Position numbers and translations under genes: made by a program. Below are positions 7,694 through 16,002 of a DNA stretch of 34,287 nt, in pieces. Source of the DNA: Chrysochromulina tobinii (Eukaryota > Haptophyta > Prymnesiales > Chrysochromulinaceae); contig JWZX01002445.1 of NCBI GenBank assembly GCA_001275005.1, positions 1 to 34,287 on the forward strand. The letters run 5' to 3'. The notes beneath the pieces were generated by a model. It saw only the letters and a program-made list of their open reading frames with translations, ran no database searches and was not told the origin of the DNA. The number at the start of each line of letters is the position of its first letter. Position 1 is the first letter of the stretch.

Positions 7694-9586
7694 ATGATCC
7701 TGGACGACCCCGACCTGCTCTCCCTCGTGCTCTCCCAGATGGGCATTGAGCTCGAAACCGTCGACGTCGCGCATCCGCAGCAGCTCCGCTCGCTCCTACG
7801 GCTCGTGTGTCGCTCCGTGTGTGGGCACCTGGACGCAATCGTGACAACCTACCGCGACTGCCGCCGCTCGCGCGATGCGACACTGCGTGTGCTTCCGCTC
7901 GATGTGTCTGAACTCGCAACGCTCGCGCTGCGACGCCTCGGCCCGCTGCGCTGCCTGCAGCTCGAGGGCCTCAACGACGACGCGCTCGAGATGGTCCTCG
8001 AGGTGGCGGCCGACCCGAAATACGGCGGCCGACTCGAGAACCTGTCGCTGCAACGCGGCGTCTTCTCGGGCACGTGCGCGTACACCTCCTCCTTGCGTCT
8101 GCCCGACTGGGAGGACGCGCCTACGATGCTGCTTCCGAGGCTCCGCGAGCTCGAACTCGGAGGCTGCGGCTTCCTCACCGATGCTGGGCTCGAGGCGCTC
8201 ACCGCCGCGGCGGCGCCGACGCTCACACGGCTGCGCGTCACGGTCAACGCGCTGCTGCGCCGGCCACGGCTTACGCTCCCGCACCTCCAACACTGCACGA
8301 TCGCCATCTGTGCAAACCTCACCGACGAGGCTGTGCACGACCTCTGTGCGGGCAGTCCGCAGCTCGCCGAGCTCAGCCTGTGGCGTTGTACGGCGCTGCG
8401 CACGCCGCCGGTGCGCGGCGCAAGCCTGACCAGCCTCAACCTGTGCGAGTGCACGAGCCTCCACGACCGCGCGCTCCGCCCTCTAGGTGAGGCGTGTCCG
8501 CAACTCGCGACTCTCCTCATTGCGGGCTGCGAGTCGCTGACGAGCCAGCTCGAGCCTCATACGCTGCCATTCGGCGGACGTTTGGCAGGTGGAGCTGGCG
8601 CCGGCAACGGCAACCATAGTGGCACAGATGCCGGCGTGGGCTCCCCACTTGGCTCCCCGCTTGTGCTCTCGCCTGCCATGCCGCCGCTTCCGTTGCCGCC
8701 GCCTTCGACGCCGCCAGCAGGCATCACAATGCCATTGATGACGACGCCGTCCTCGACCTACATTACGTTGCCGCCGTCGCTTCCGCCGTCGCTGCCAACC
8801 GCCCCTGCAGCCGCGTCGCGCCAGTCGAGCTTGACGACCCTCGACGTCTCCGACATCCTCACGATGAACGACGCACTCCTCAGCGCTGCCTGCGCGAGTG
8901 CCCCAAAGATTCGTCACCTCGACTTCTCGCGCTCCGGCCACGCGGTGATCGCGCCGTCAGTGGGAGGGCCGTGCCTCACCCACCTGATCGGCACGCGATG
9001 CGAGGCCCTCGCTGACGAGACAGTCAGCGCGGCATGCGACACGTCCCCGCGCCTCTCCACGCTCATGCTCGCCCTGTGCGGCTCGCTACGCTCGCCTCGC
9101 ATCCACGGCGCCCTCATCACGGACCTCAACATGAGCGGCTGCTCGATGCTGCAGGATAGCGCCGTGACGTACGCCTGCATGCATTGCCCACGGCTTTCAA
9201 GGCTCTCGCTCTCGCTCTGCGGGATGCTCGCGTCGCCCATCGTCCGTGGTCCAGCGCTCAAGCGCATCGAGCTCTCTCACTGCGAGCGGCTGTGCCGCCC
9301 CTCGCTAGGCGGGCCGCAGATCGAGCAGCTGATCTTCGCAGGTTGCACCGCTCTCGAGGACGATGCGCTCGAGTTTGCATGCAAGGACTGCCCAAGGCTG
9401 CTCAAGCTGACGATCGACGGATGCGCCGGCCTCGTCGCGCCCCGGCTCAAGAGCGCCACGCTGCACTCGCTCAGCTGCCAGCACTTGGCACATCTCGTTG
9501 TCGAGGCCGCCACCGAGCGCTCGAGGCTGCCGGCGCTCAAGCACATCGTGAGCGAGGACGCACACGCCATCGAGGAGATCGAGTGA
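7694..9586 (+). CDS. F-box/LRR-like protein (cysteine-containing leucine-rich repeats)
   Basis: A 630-residue intronless protein. The N-terminus (LLSLVLSQMG followed by LRLVCRSVCGHL) has the spacing of a degenerate F-box; it could also be just a helical cap. From residue ~80 onward there are many AMN1/FBXL-type repeats, e.g. LTDAGLEALT, LTDEAVHDLC, LSLWRCTALR, LNLCECTSLHDRAL, LIFAGCTALEDDALEFAC. Full repeats alternate with shorter ones of the form 'LRSPRIHG-ALITDLNMSGC'. A Gly/Ser/Pro-rich insert (residues ~290-375) interrupts the solenoid. FBXL proteins are substrate receptors of SCF ubiquitin ligases acting in cytosol or nucleus; that role is inferred and depends on the weak F-box. The ATG at 7694 follows a purine-rich CGAAAAC context. 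Confidence 0.82.
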   Translation: MILDDPDLLSLVLSQMGIELETVDVAHPQQLRSLLRLVCRSVCGHLDAIVTTYRDCRRSRDATLRVLPLDVSELATLALRRLGPLRCLQLEGLNDDALEMVLEVAADPKYGGRLENLSLQRGVFSGTCAYTSSLRLPDWEDAPTMLLPRLRELELGGCGFLTDAGLEALTAAAAPTLTRLRVTVNALLRRPRLTLPHLQHCTIAICANLTDEAVHDLCAGSPQLAELSLWRCTALRTPPVRGASLTSLNLCECTSLHDRALRPLGEACPQLATLLIAGCESLTSQLEPHTLPFGGRLAGGAGAGNGNHSGTDAGVGSPLGSPLVLSPAMPPLPLPPPSTPPAGITMPLMTTPSSTYITLPPSLPPSLPTAPAAASRQSSLTTLDVSDILTMNDALLSAACASAPKIRHLDFSRSGHAVIAPSVGGPCLTHLIGTRCEALADETVSAACDTSPRLSTLMLALCGSLRSPRIHGALITDLNMSGCSMLQDSAVTYACMHCPRLSRLSLSLCGMLASPIVRGPALKRIELSHCERLCRPSLGGPQIEQLIFAGCTALEDDALEFACKDCPRLLKLTIDGCAGLVAPRLKSATLHSLSCQHLAHLVVEAATERSRLPALKHIVSEDAHAIEEIE

Positions 9587-9592
9587 TTCCGA

Positions 9593-9668
9593 GTACGATT
9601 GAGTGGATGATTCTGAGTACGATTCTGAGTCACATTGATTGCCCCAGTCAGATTGATTGCCCCATGCC
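9593..9668 (+). repeat. Degenerate short tandem repeats downstream of the F-box/LRR gene
   Basis: GAGTACGATT occurs twice (near 9591 and 9616), surrounded by ATTCTGAGT variants, and ATTGATTGCCCCA occurs twice (near 9635 and 9653). They are imperfect, probably a decayed microsatellite-like array in a 3' UTR. Confidence 0.55.
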
Positions 9669-9672
9669 CCAC

Positions 9673-9791
9673 CACTCCGGAAAAAGGAATGCCCGAGGGC
9701 AACTTGCTTTCATGCTGTGCCGACACCACATTCCCCAGGTTGGGGTTGTCGGTGTGGGGGCGGCATTGCGGTTCGAATCCGCACGGAGTGA
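9673..9791 (+). other. tRNA-like element: perfect T arm plus complementary acceptor halves (possible tRNA pseudogene)
   Basis: TGCGG-TTCGAAT-CCGCA (9767-9783) is a perfect 5-bp T stem with a canonical seven-base loop and B-box. It is followed directly by CGGAGTG (9784-9790), whose exact complement CACTCCG occurs at 9673-9679. Against a functional tRNA: the span is about 118 nt, no standard D arm or anticodon arm could be placed, and no strong T-run terminator follows at once. A further hairpin, CCGACA/TGTCGG, lies between (9720-9752). It is best viewed as a degenerate or disrupted tRNA-derived sequence, or coincidence. Confidence 0.25.
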
Positions 9792-10242
9792 AAATCGCAA
9801 TACCAACCCATCGAGAGCCCTTTCCGCGCCTCCGGAACCGCTCCCCCTTCGTTATGCTTTTCAGATTTCACGCTCGCTCCGGACGATATGATATGGATAT
9901 GCTCAAATAGTATAACCGCGAACCGGGCGCTAAAAAACACGATAATCCTTATATCGAGGTATTGCTCAACGAACCGCACTATCCAAGCACGGGCACTAAC
10001 GGGCACTTCGGTCATGACTTCGGTCTCGCCGGGACCGTTCGGTTCCCGAGCGCGCGGCTGCCGGCTCGTCCGGCCGACGCGACGCGACCACGCGAACGAA
10101 GACTGGCGCGCATGCTGGCGGCGAAGACGCACGCATCGCCCGCGAACAGCCCGCGAAAAGACAAATGCTCAAAGTCAATACAAAGTCAAATGCAGTTTTT
10201 GATATTGTGATGATCACCTCACAGACTGTAGATCACCTCACT

Positions 10243-11010
10243 TCACTTCTTCGTGGGGCTCGCCGTGAGGCACGGGCCGATGAGGCCTTGGGGGCCGCAG
10301 TACTTGGGGCGGAGCACCTCTTCGATCTGACGTATGTCATCCTCATCGAGCTCGAAGCCGAAGTCGGCCTCGCGCTTCCTGGCCGTCTCGGCGACAATCG
10401 CTTGGAAGCGCATCTCGGCACCATTCTTGTCGACCTCGCCGAAGTTCTGTGAGCTGCCTCCCGTCAGGCCCATAAAGCCCGGATCTGCAGGTGCGGACGT
10501 GGCGGGAGCTTCATTGGCCTTCAGGGACTTGGCCTCGCTGGCCCGGCGCTGCTTCTCGTCAAGCACATTGCGCCGGTCTTCTTCGGGTTTGGCACCTTTG
10601 GGCTTGGGACCTGCTCTGGGCCCATTCTCAATCCTCTCCATCTCGTCCAACTCAGCCCGGAGAGCTGCCACGTCAGCCCTGGATTGTGCCGCGTCGCGCC
10701 CAGCCGCGTCGGCACGCTTCTTGGCCTTGGGCAAATCCTTTTCGACGCAGACGCACGACTCGGATCCCTCGGGGCACGAACAAACTGTCGCAGCGAACAG
10801 AGGCGCCGCGGCAGCAAACAGAGGCAGCGCGGCAGCCGAGTGCAGCGCGGCACGCCGAGAGAGCAGTGCCAGTATGGCCTGTCCACATCGCGGCGAGCGG
10901 GTGCCGTAAGAGCGTTGTGATACGTGGGTCGGAGCCACGGCCGTGAACGACCAGACCATCGTGATCTGAAGCAGCGACCCAACGGTCATCAGCGCCCGCG
11001 ACAAAGCCAT
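10243..11010 (-). CDS. Probable plastid (thylakoid-lumen) targeted protein of unknown function
   Basis: A 255-residue protein, start at 11010 with A at -3 and G at +4. The N-terminus looks tripartite: a hydrophobic signal peptide (residues ~1-25, ALMTVGSLLQITMVWSFTAVAP), a Ser/Arg-rich, acid-poor transit-like stretch, and a second hydrophobic segment after a twin Arg (RRAALHSAAALPLFAAAAP, ~50-75), which resembles a lumen signal. The mature part has a Cys cluster (CSCPEGSESCVCVE), a charged coiled-coil-like middle rich in Lys/Glu/Ala, and a compact C-terminus (DEDDIRQIEEVLRPKYCGPQGLIGPCL) with two Cys. This layout is typical of nuclear-encoded plastid proteins in algae whose plastid lies inside extra membranes. 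I do not recognise the mature domain. Alternative: a secreted or membrane-anchored protein. Confidence 0.7.
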   Translation of the reverse strand: MALSRALMTVGSLLQITMVWSFTAVAPTHVSQRSYGTRSPRCGQAILALLSRRAALHSAAALPLFAAAAPLFAATVCSCPEGSESCVCVEKDLPKAKKRADAAGRDAAQSRADVAALRAELDEMERIENGPRAGPKPKGAKPEEDRRNVLDEKQRRASEAKSLKANEAPATSAPADPGFMGLTGGSSQNFGEVDKNGAEMRFQAIVAETARKREADFGFELDEDDIRQIEEVLRPKYCGPQGLIGPCLTASPTKK

Positions 11011-11107
11011 CTTCGGGCTTGTGACCTCAAGCGGCACTCCGCGAACCGGAGGTCGCGGGAGGTCTTCATGTTGGGTGTCGAACTATAAACATTGGCTGTG
11101 AAAGGAA

Positions 11108-11146
11108 GTTCAGTTCAGTTCAGTTCAGTTCAGTTCAGTTCAGTTC
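11108..11146 (+). repeat. Pentanucleotide array (GTTCA)n, about 7.8 units
   Basis: Perfect tandem GTTCA units, flanked by AAAGGAA on the left and CCTCGAG on the right. It is the reverse complement of the array at 11421, so the two form an inverted pair separated by about 275 bp. Confidence 0.95.
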
Positions 11147-11420
11147 CTCGAGCTCCTCGGTCGAGGCGCCTATGTCTCCCTCTTTCTCTCCCCCAATTCC
11201 CCTCTCTCTCTATCTATTCTCTTCGATCTGACGATCTCTAGCTGTACTCTGAGGGGTGAGGGCACGCAGGCTAGCACCCTGTGGCGTGTCTCCTCCTGGT
11301 CTCCTTCCCGTTCGTGCTCCTTCCGTTGTGTCTCACCATCTCCGACGACTCTCACCCCCACTGCTAGCTTAGAGAGCACATTCGATAGGCTTCCGTTAGG
11401 TTGTCTGTTGTTTACGAAGT

Positions 11421-11447
11421 AACTGAACTGAACTGAACTGAACTGAA
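11421..11447 (+). repeat. Pentanucleotide array (AACTG)n, about 5 units
   Basis: Perfect tandem AACTG units followed by AAAGGAAATTAC. It is inverted relative to the GTTCA array at 11108-11146; transcripts across both could form a stem of about 25 bp. Confidence 0.95.
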
Positions 11448-11994
11448 AGGAAATTACTACTCGGCGCTATGGGGGCCCTGGCCTAGTCTTTTTGCGCGCT
11501 GGCTTCAGTCATTCTGTCAGTCACGTCGCGGCCACACATACACCTCCACGTCTCAAAGCAGGCATGCTCAAAGGACGGGTGGACTTCTCCACCTCGAGAC
11601 AACTCTCCGCTCGGCCCGCCTGCACCTTTCCTGCACCTGCACCCCGGTCAACAAAAGTACTGTTACTCGCGCTCGACCGTTACTCGACCGTGGGGTTGCT
11701 CTCTTTGTGTTTACATGTATTGTGTGCCGACTGGTGTTTGTGCGCAACACGCGCACACATCGACACGCAACTCGCAACTGCCAACTCGCACGCAAACACA
11801 GACACTTTCAACACATTGACTCACGATACATCGATTTTTTACCGCGATGACTTGGATTCTCTACGTTGAGTTCGTAACGTGAGCTTGAAGAGATAGCTGA
11901 TAGCGAGAATAGTATGTGCCTGATAGGTCCAACCATACCTGTGGCCCCTTTGTGGCCCCCGTCCGTGCTTGTGCTCACGTGTCCATGTCATGAC

Positions 11995-13250
11995 CTAGTT
12001 GCCCGTGTCCGTGTCTGCGTCCATGACCTTGTCCGTGTCCTTCCGCAGCGCTGCGCTGATCACGCTCGCTGCGTACGCATGGGCGGCATCATGTGGATAG
12101 TAGGCGGATGTCACATACCCGCACTTCGTGCCACACGTGCGCCCCTCCCTCTGAGCATCATTGCGTGCCTCGCCAGCGTCGCACACATCCTTGGATTTCG
12201 TCACGCAAGTCGAGCACTGGTCCATAGGGAATGGTGGTGACGGCGGCAGGTGGCCCCAGCTCGCATCGATGACTTCGGCGCCGAGGACAGTTGCGAGACT
12301 AGCAAGCACATTTTGCGTGCCCGAGCGCTCCATGTAGTACTGCGGGAACTCATCCAGTCCGGTGCAGCCCGAGATCGGGCACGACGACTGCCAGACCAAC
12401 AGGATACGTGGTGGCTTTCCTGCTGGAGCGCCGGCTCGAATGCGGCGCACGAGTTCCTGATACTCCAATGCGGCGCTCGCAAGCGACTGTCGTATCAACT
12501 CCTTAGCATGCTCCACCTCCTCGGGGTTCTTGGAGTGGTACATCCCTTTCAACTTTTCGAACGCATCGATATCACTCAGCTTGCCCGTTTCGGATTCAGG
12601 CGAGTGCCTTCCCCCCATGATGCAAATAATAATGGCGCGCGCATTGTTGAAGACGGGAGCAAGGAGCGGCCAGTTGGGCTCATCCGTGTATGTGTGCGGG
12701 CCCATAGCGCTCCTGCCCAGGTTGAGGATCGGCAAGCTGCCATCCCTCTCGAGCAGCGAGGCGAAGCTGTACCGAGCAACGCAGCCAATAGAATTGGCTG
12801 CGCCCAGCACAACGTCATAGTCCTGTGACTGGAGGGTGATCGAGCCCGGCCCATCGCGAGGCAGCAGCAACACGGCATCGGACGCGGGGACGGTCACCTC
12901 GCACACGCGACGCGCCACAAAGCAGCGGTCGTCGACATACAGGTGGTTGGTGTCGGCAAACATGCTGGGCTTTGTAACCGAAGCTTTCATCTTGTCCTGC
13001 CACTGCTGGATCAACTTAAAGTCGGGCGTATCGGGAACGGTCGAGCAATCTCCAATCTTTGCGACATAGTTGGCGTGCTCGCCTGGCTTGGCGACTGGCT
13101 TGGCGACTGACTTCGTCCTCTTTGGCTTCGCATGTAGCTCGTCTGTCGGGGCAGGTGATGGCTCAACATGGGCTCAACGATGGTATTCATAATGCCGACG
13201 GCGTAAACGCCGCCAACTAGAATGCCAAGCATTAGCGTCTGAAGCCGCAT
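11995..13250 (-). CDS. Signal-anchored protein resembling DUF6473, frame broken by an 11-bp duplication
   Basis: The main frame (13173-11995) has no ATG before residues of the conserved domain, while an adjacent frame upstream has an ATG at 13250 followed by a signal anchor (LMLGILVGGVYAVGIMNTIV). The frames differ by an 11-bp offset between two GTTGAGCC copies (13178-13171 and 13167-13160). Counting one copy as extra gives a continuous 414-residue protein with a short cytosolic N-terminus, one membrane helix, a Lys/Pro-rich stalk and a lumenal domain. The domain shows VVLGAANSIGCVARYSFASLL, LPILNLGRSAMGPHTY, ARAIIICIMGGRHS and ILLVWQSS, which fits my memory of the DUF6473 family of alphaproteobacteria; the name is tentative. 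Seven Cys in the last ~100 residues support a lumenal site. It may be a broken allele, a sequencing or assembly error, or a spliced gene whose intron I cannot define. Confidence 0.65.
13160..13178 (-). repeat. 11-bp offset direct repeat (GTTGAGCC) that shifts the reading frame
   Basis: GTTGAGCC occurs at 13178-13171 and 13167-13160 on the minus strand. The 11-bp offset is +2 modulo 3 and is enough to explain the change of frame between the signal anchor and the main domain. A TGA in the first copy (13176-13174) closes the main frame upstream. Confidence 0.8.
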
Positions 13251-13568
13251 GTGCACAAAAAACAACGTGCCCGAAAAGGATCGTTTCGAATGTTGCCGCA
13301 AAAGGAAATTTGAAGCCCCACGCTTGAACACCCTTGTAAGTCTTCGGGTATTTTCGACGAATTCACCATAAATCCCGAAGTCACATGTACTGGATCTCCA
13401 AAGGCATTTGGTACGGCATCAAATCCGATATTGGGCGTTTTTATACGTGATGCAATTCGGCATCAATTTTGGCTTTTGATTTACCAACAAAGTCTTCAAC
13501 GACCCGAACCCCACTTCTGAGTCTCGGAGCGGTGGCAACAGACATCATGCGTGTGCCGAACCTCTCTC
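13251..13568. other. Intergenic spacer between COG5 and the DUF6473-like gene
   Basis: About 320 bp on the 3' side of COG5 and 5' side of the DUF6473-like gene. It is clearly richer in A+T than the flanking genes, especially 13330-13500. No RNA gene or repeat recognised; it should hold the promoter of the downstream minus-strand gene. Confidence 0.55.
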
Positions 13569-15767
13569 TCACACATTCTCGTCCATCTCGAGCCGGCGCA
13601 GGTGCTGCTTGAGCATCTGCATGGCGTCCCCGCGCTTCGCATCGGGCATCGGCGTGGCCGGGTTCGCTAGCGCCGTGATGAGCGGGCTCAGCTTGGCAAG
13701 CCCTTCGAGCAGGAGCGCCGTTGCGGGCTCAGACACGGCCGAGCCGCTGCCCGTCTGCGCGTACACGTCCGCACGCAGCCCCTGCACTGCGACGAGCAGC
13801 TCGCCGTTGAGACGCGCCGCCTGCTGCGCCGCCGGCGTCTCGCCCTCCTCGAGCCGCAGCAGACCCTCGCCCTTGGCGCCAAACAGCCCGATGGCATGCG
13901 CGCAGCTCGCCGCCACGAGGCGCTCGAGCGGCGCGCAGCCGGCGACGCGCTTGAGCTCATGCTCGATGGCGGCGCCCAGTCGCTTCTCGATGCCCGCGCG
14001 GGCCTGCGCCGGGAGGGATGCAGAGGGCGCGCTCGCCGCCAGCGCGGAGCACTCACGCATCTGTGCCACGCACGTCCGCTGCAGGCTCTCTGCCAGATGC
14101 TTTTCGAACAGCTCTCGCGTGCCGCTGAGGCAGTCGAGCAGCGCCTCGGGAGCGAGGACCGCCACCGCCTCGGCCGGCGGCTTCGCGGGCGCGAGCTGCT
14201 GCGTGAGCTTGGGCAACACGCCGCTCAGCACCGCCATGAGCCGCGGGAGATCCATCGAGATCATCTGCCTCACAAATGGACTTGCACCCGTCGCCTGCGT
14301 CAGCGACGTGCGGAGCGTCTCCGGCAGCGGCGCCCAGAGCGGCGCGAGACCCGCCGCAGCTGCCGTGCCACCCGTGCCACTTGTGCCACCCGGCGCGTCT
14401 CTCTCCCCTGCGGCCCCTGCGGGCCCTGCACACGACTTGACCGTCTCCATCAGAGCCTTGAGAGCCGGGTGGCAGTCAAAGAGCGACGGGTCCGCCATGG
14501 GGTACTTGCCCTTCGGCGGCAGGGGCACGAGCTGCTCGGCCGCCGCGAACACGCGCTCCCGCACCGTGGTGGGCGGCGGGCGCTCCGCGACGAGCGCCGC
14601 GTTGGGCGCCTCCGCCTGCTCGTCGAAGATCGTCGCGAAGAGGGCTTGCGTGAGCGGGTCGCGCTTCTTCGCGAGTACGCGCTGCAGGCTGGTCAGCCGC
14701 ATCGAAGCGGTGAAGAGCGCCTCGGCAAGCCCATCGGCCTTCGACCAGAGCATCTCGCACCAGCCCGCGAGGGCCGAGTTGGGCGGCATGCCGTGCGGCG
14801 GCTTCGCCCCTGCGCCCAGGTCGCCCAGCACTCCGCCGCCACTCGAGAGTCGCTGCGCGGCGTCCGGTCCAAAGATGGCGCTGTCGAAGGCACCCGCGAC
14901 GGCGCTGCGGACGTCGAGGGTCACGTGCTTGGCGGCCTCGATGGCGGTTTGGCGCAGCTCGCCCAGGTGGAAGAAGACCTGCAGCGCCGTGCCCGTCTGC
15001 GCCTGTGACTGCTCCTTGACGCCCGCGCGCAGCATGACAAGTGCTTGGGAGCGCACGCTCGCGCTCGCCTGCTGCACAAACGTCCACTCTGTCTCGATCG
15101 CATCGATGCCGCGCAGGTCGACGGCGGCGAAGAGCTCCTCGAGCTCACGCAGCGCCTGCGCCGCCTTGGGCAGGTCGGTGCGCGCCGCGGCGGAAGGCGC
15201 CGGCTTCACCGTCGTCGCGTCGGACGCTGGCTTGGCTGCGGCTGCATTCGCTCCGCCCCCACCGGGCGGCTCGGGCGGTGCGACGCTCTCCCGGAGCCGC
15301 TTGCACAGCACGAGCGCGCGCTGGGTCTGACGGAGCAGCTCGCCGCACTCCTGCATGCGCTCCAGCTGCGTCACGCACTCCTGCAGCCTCGCGTACGGCT
15401 TCGCGCACTGGGTGCGAATGCGCCGCACCGACTGCGCGAGCGCCTCGACGCGCTCGTTGCTGCGTAGCAACTTGGCCTCGAGCGCGTGCGTCGCATGCAC
15501 GTTGGTAATCAGCGACTCGTACTGCTCGGACACCCTCTCGCCGAGCTCGGTCGAGAGCAACTGCAACCCGCCCTGCAACTGCGGCAGCACCGTCCCGCCA
15601 GTCTTCGCGTCGATGACGCTCTTGGCAAAGGTGAGCGTCGGGTCGTCGCCGCTGGCGGTGGGCGTGGCCGGAGCGGTGGCGTCCGAGCCGGCGAGTAACG
15701 GCGCGAGCGCCGGTGCGGCGAGCAGCGACTGAAGGTCCTCAGAGAACGCGGGCTTGACGCCCGCCAT
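13569..15767 (-). CDS. COG5: Conserved oligomeric Golgi complex subunit 5 (COG5)
   Basis: A 732-residue intronless protein (human COG5 is a little over 800). The N-terminal ~150 residues carry the family signature: a coiled coil with LPQLQGGLQLLSTELGERV, YESLITNVHATHALEAKL, then RVEALAQSVRRIRTQC, KPYARLQECVTQLERMQ and ECGELLRQTQRALVLCKRL. An Ala/Pro-rich insert follows (~190-225), then the helical repeat body typical of the COG/exocyst/GARP tethers (CATCHR fold). COG5 pairs with COG7 in lobe B of the COG complex on the cytosolic Golgi face and tethers retrograde vesicles that recycle glycosylation enzymes. The first ATG in frame is at 15767 (G at +4). The frame stays open further 5', but no better ATG was found. 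It is divergent from the giant U-box/TPR gene only 180 bp away. Identification rests on the N-terminal pattern. Confidence 0.82.
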   Translation of the reverse strand: MAGVKPAFSEDLQSLLAAPALAPLLAGSDATAPATPTASGDDPTLTFAKSVIDAKTGGTVLPQLQGGLQLLSTELGERVSEQYESLITNVHATHALEAKLLRSNERVEALAQSVRRIRTQCAKPYARLQECVTQLERMQECGELLRQTQRALVLCKRLRESVAPPEPPGGGGANAAAAKPASDATTVKPAPSAAARTDLPKAAQALRELEELFAAVDLRGIDAIETEWTFVQQASASVRSQALVMLRAGVKEQSQAQTGTALQVFFHLGELRQTAIEAAKHVTLDVRSAVAGAFDSAIFGPDAAQRLSSGGGVLGDLGAGAKPPHGMPPNSALAGWCEMLWSKADGLAEALFTASMRLTSLQRVLAKKRDPLTQALFATIFDEQAEAPNAALVAERPPPTTVRERVFAAAEQLVPLPPKGKYPMADPSLFDCHPALKALMETVKSCAGPAGAAGERDAPGGTSGTGGTAAAAGLAPLWAPLPETLRTSLTQATGASPFVRQMISMDLPRLMAVLSGVLPKLTQQLAPAKPPAEAVAVLAPEALLDCLSGTRELFEKHLAESLQRTCVAQMRECSALAASAPSASLPAQARAGIEKRLGAAIEHELKRVAGCAPLERLVAASCAHAIGLFGAKGEGLLRLEEGETPAAQQAARLNGELLVAVQGLRADVYAQTGSGSAVSEPATALLLEGLAKLSPLITALANPATPMPDAKRGDAMQMLKQHLRRLEMDENV

Positions 15768-15947
15768 TCGCTGCGCCCACGAGGGCGCTTTTGAAGACGC
15801 TTTGATGCTGCGCGGGGACTCCAAGCCCGCGGGAGGTGAGCATGGAATTGATGACTTGACGTTTCGGGAAACTTTGGTGGCTGTTCTTGAACGAGTGGGA
15901 GCGCTGCTTCTGTTCGTCCCCGAGGCCGACGCCCCACTTGCGGCACC
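15768..15947. promoter_or_regulatory. Compact divergent promoter between COG5 and the U-box/TPR gene
   Basis: Only 180 bp separate the two ATGs, so both promoters and 5' leaders must share this region. GC content is moderate, with AT-richer sequence around 15840-15890. No TATA box or initiator motif could be assigned. Confidence 0.5.
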
Positions 15948-15969
15948 ATGGGCCGGCCCAGCGGATGGG

Positions 15970-16002
<33 letters not shown>

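Larger units (their letters stand above)
9587..10242. other. Intergenic region between convergent genes, with short repeats and a tRNA-like T arm
   Basis: About 655 bp between the stops of the F-box/LRR gene (plus) and the plastid-lumen-type gene (minus). The first 80 bp consist of degenerate ATTCTGAGTACGATT and GATTGATTGCCCCA repeats. A tRNA-like B-box structure lies around 9767-9791. The remainder is of lower GC than the flanking genes (e.g. 9890-9960). Short open frames here look random. Confidence 0.6.
11011..11994. other. Intergenic region with inverted pentamer arrays
   Basis: About 985 bp upstream of the plastid-type gene and downstream of the DUF6473-like gene. It contains the (GTTCA)n and (AACTG)n arrays described separately, a CT-rich stretch at 11175-11225, and a lower-GC part (11640-11900). 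Short open frames show no protein features. The part next to 11011 presumably holds the promoter of the minus-strand gene. Confidence 0.6.

Noticed and set aside
11108-11447. CRISPR array or telomere repeat
   Set aside because: Units are 5 bp without spacers, do not match TTAGGG-type telomeres, and the host is a eukaryote.
12781-12801. Perfect 8-bp stem GCAGCCAA...TTGGCTGC as a regulatory hairpin
   Set aside because: It lies inside the DUF6473-like coding region, where both arms encode the conserved GAANSIGC segment; likely incidental.
13081-13248. A short intron joining the signal anchor to the DUF6473-like domain
   Set aside because: GT...AG pairs I tried gave the wrong phase or implausibly small introns (e.g. 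17 nt); the 11-bp duplication explains the shift better.
13609-15330. 573-codon plus-strand frame opposite COG5
   Set aside because: COG5 on the minus strand has a family signature; this frame is Ser/Ala-rich with no motif.
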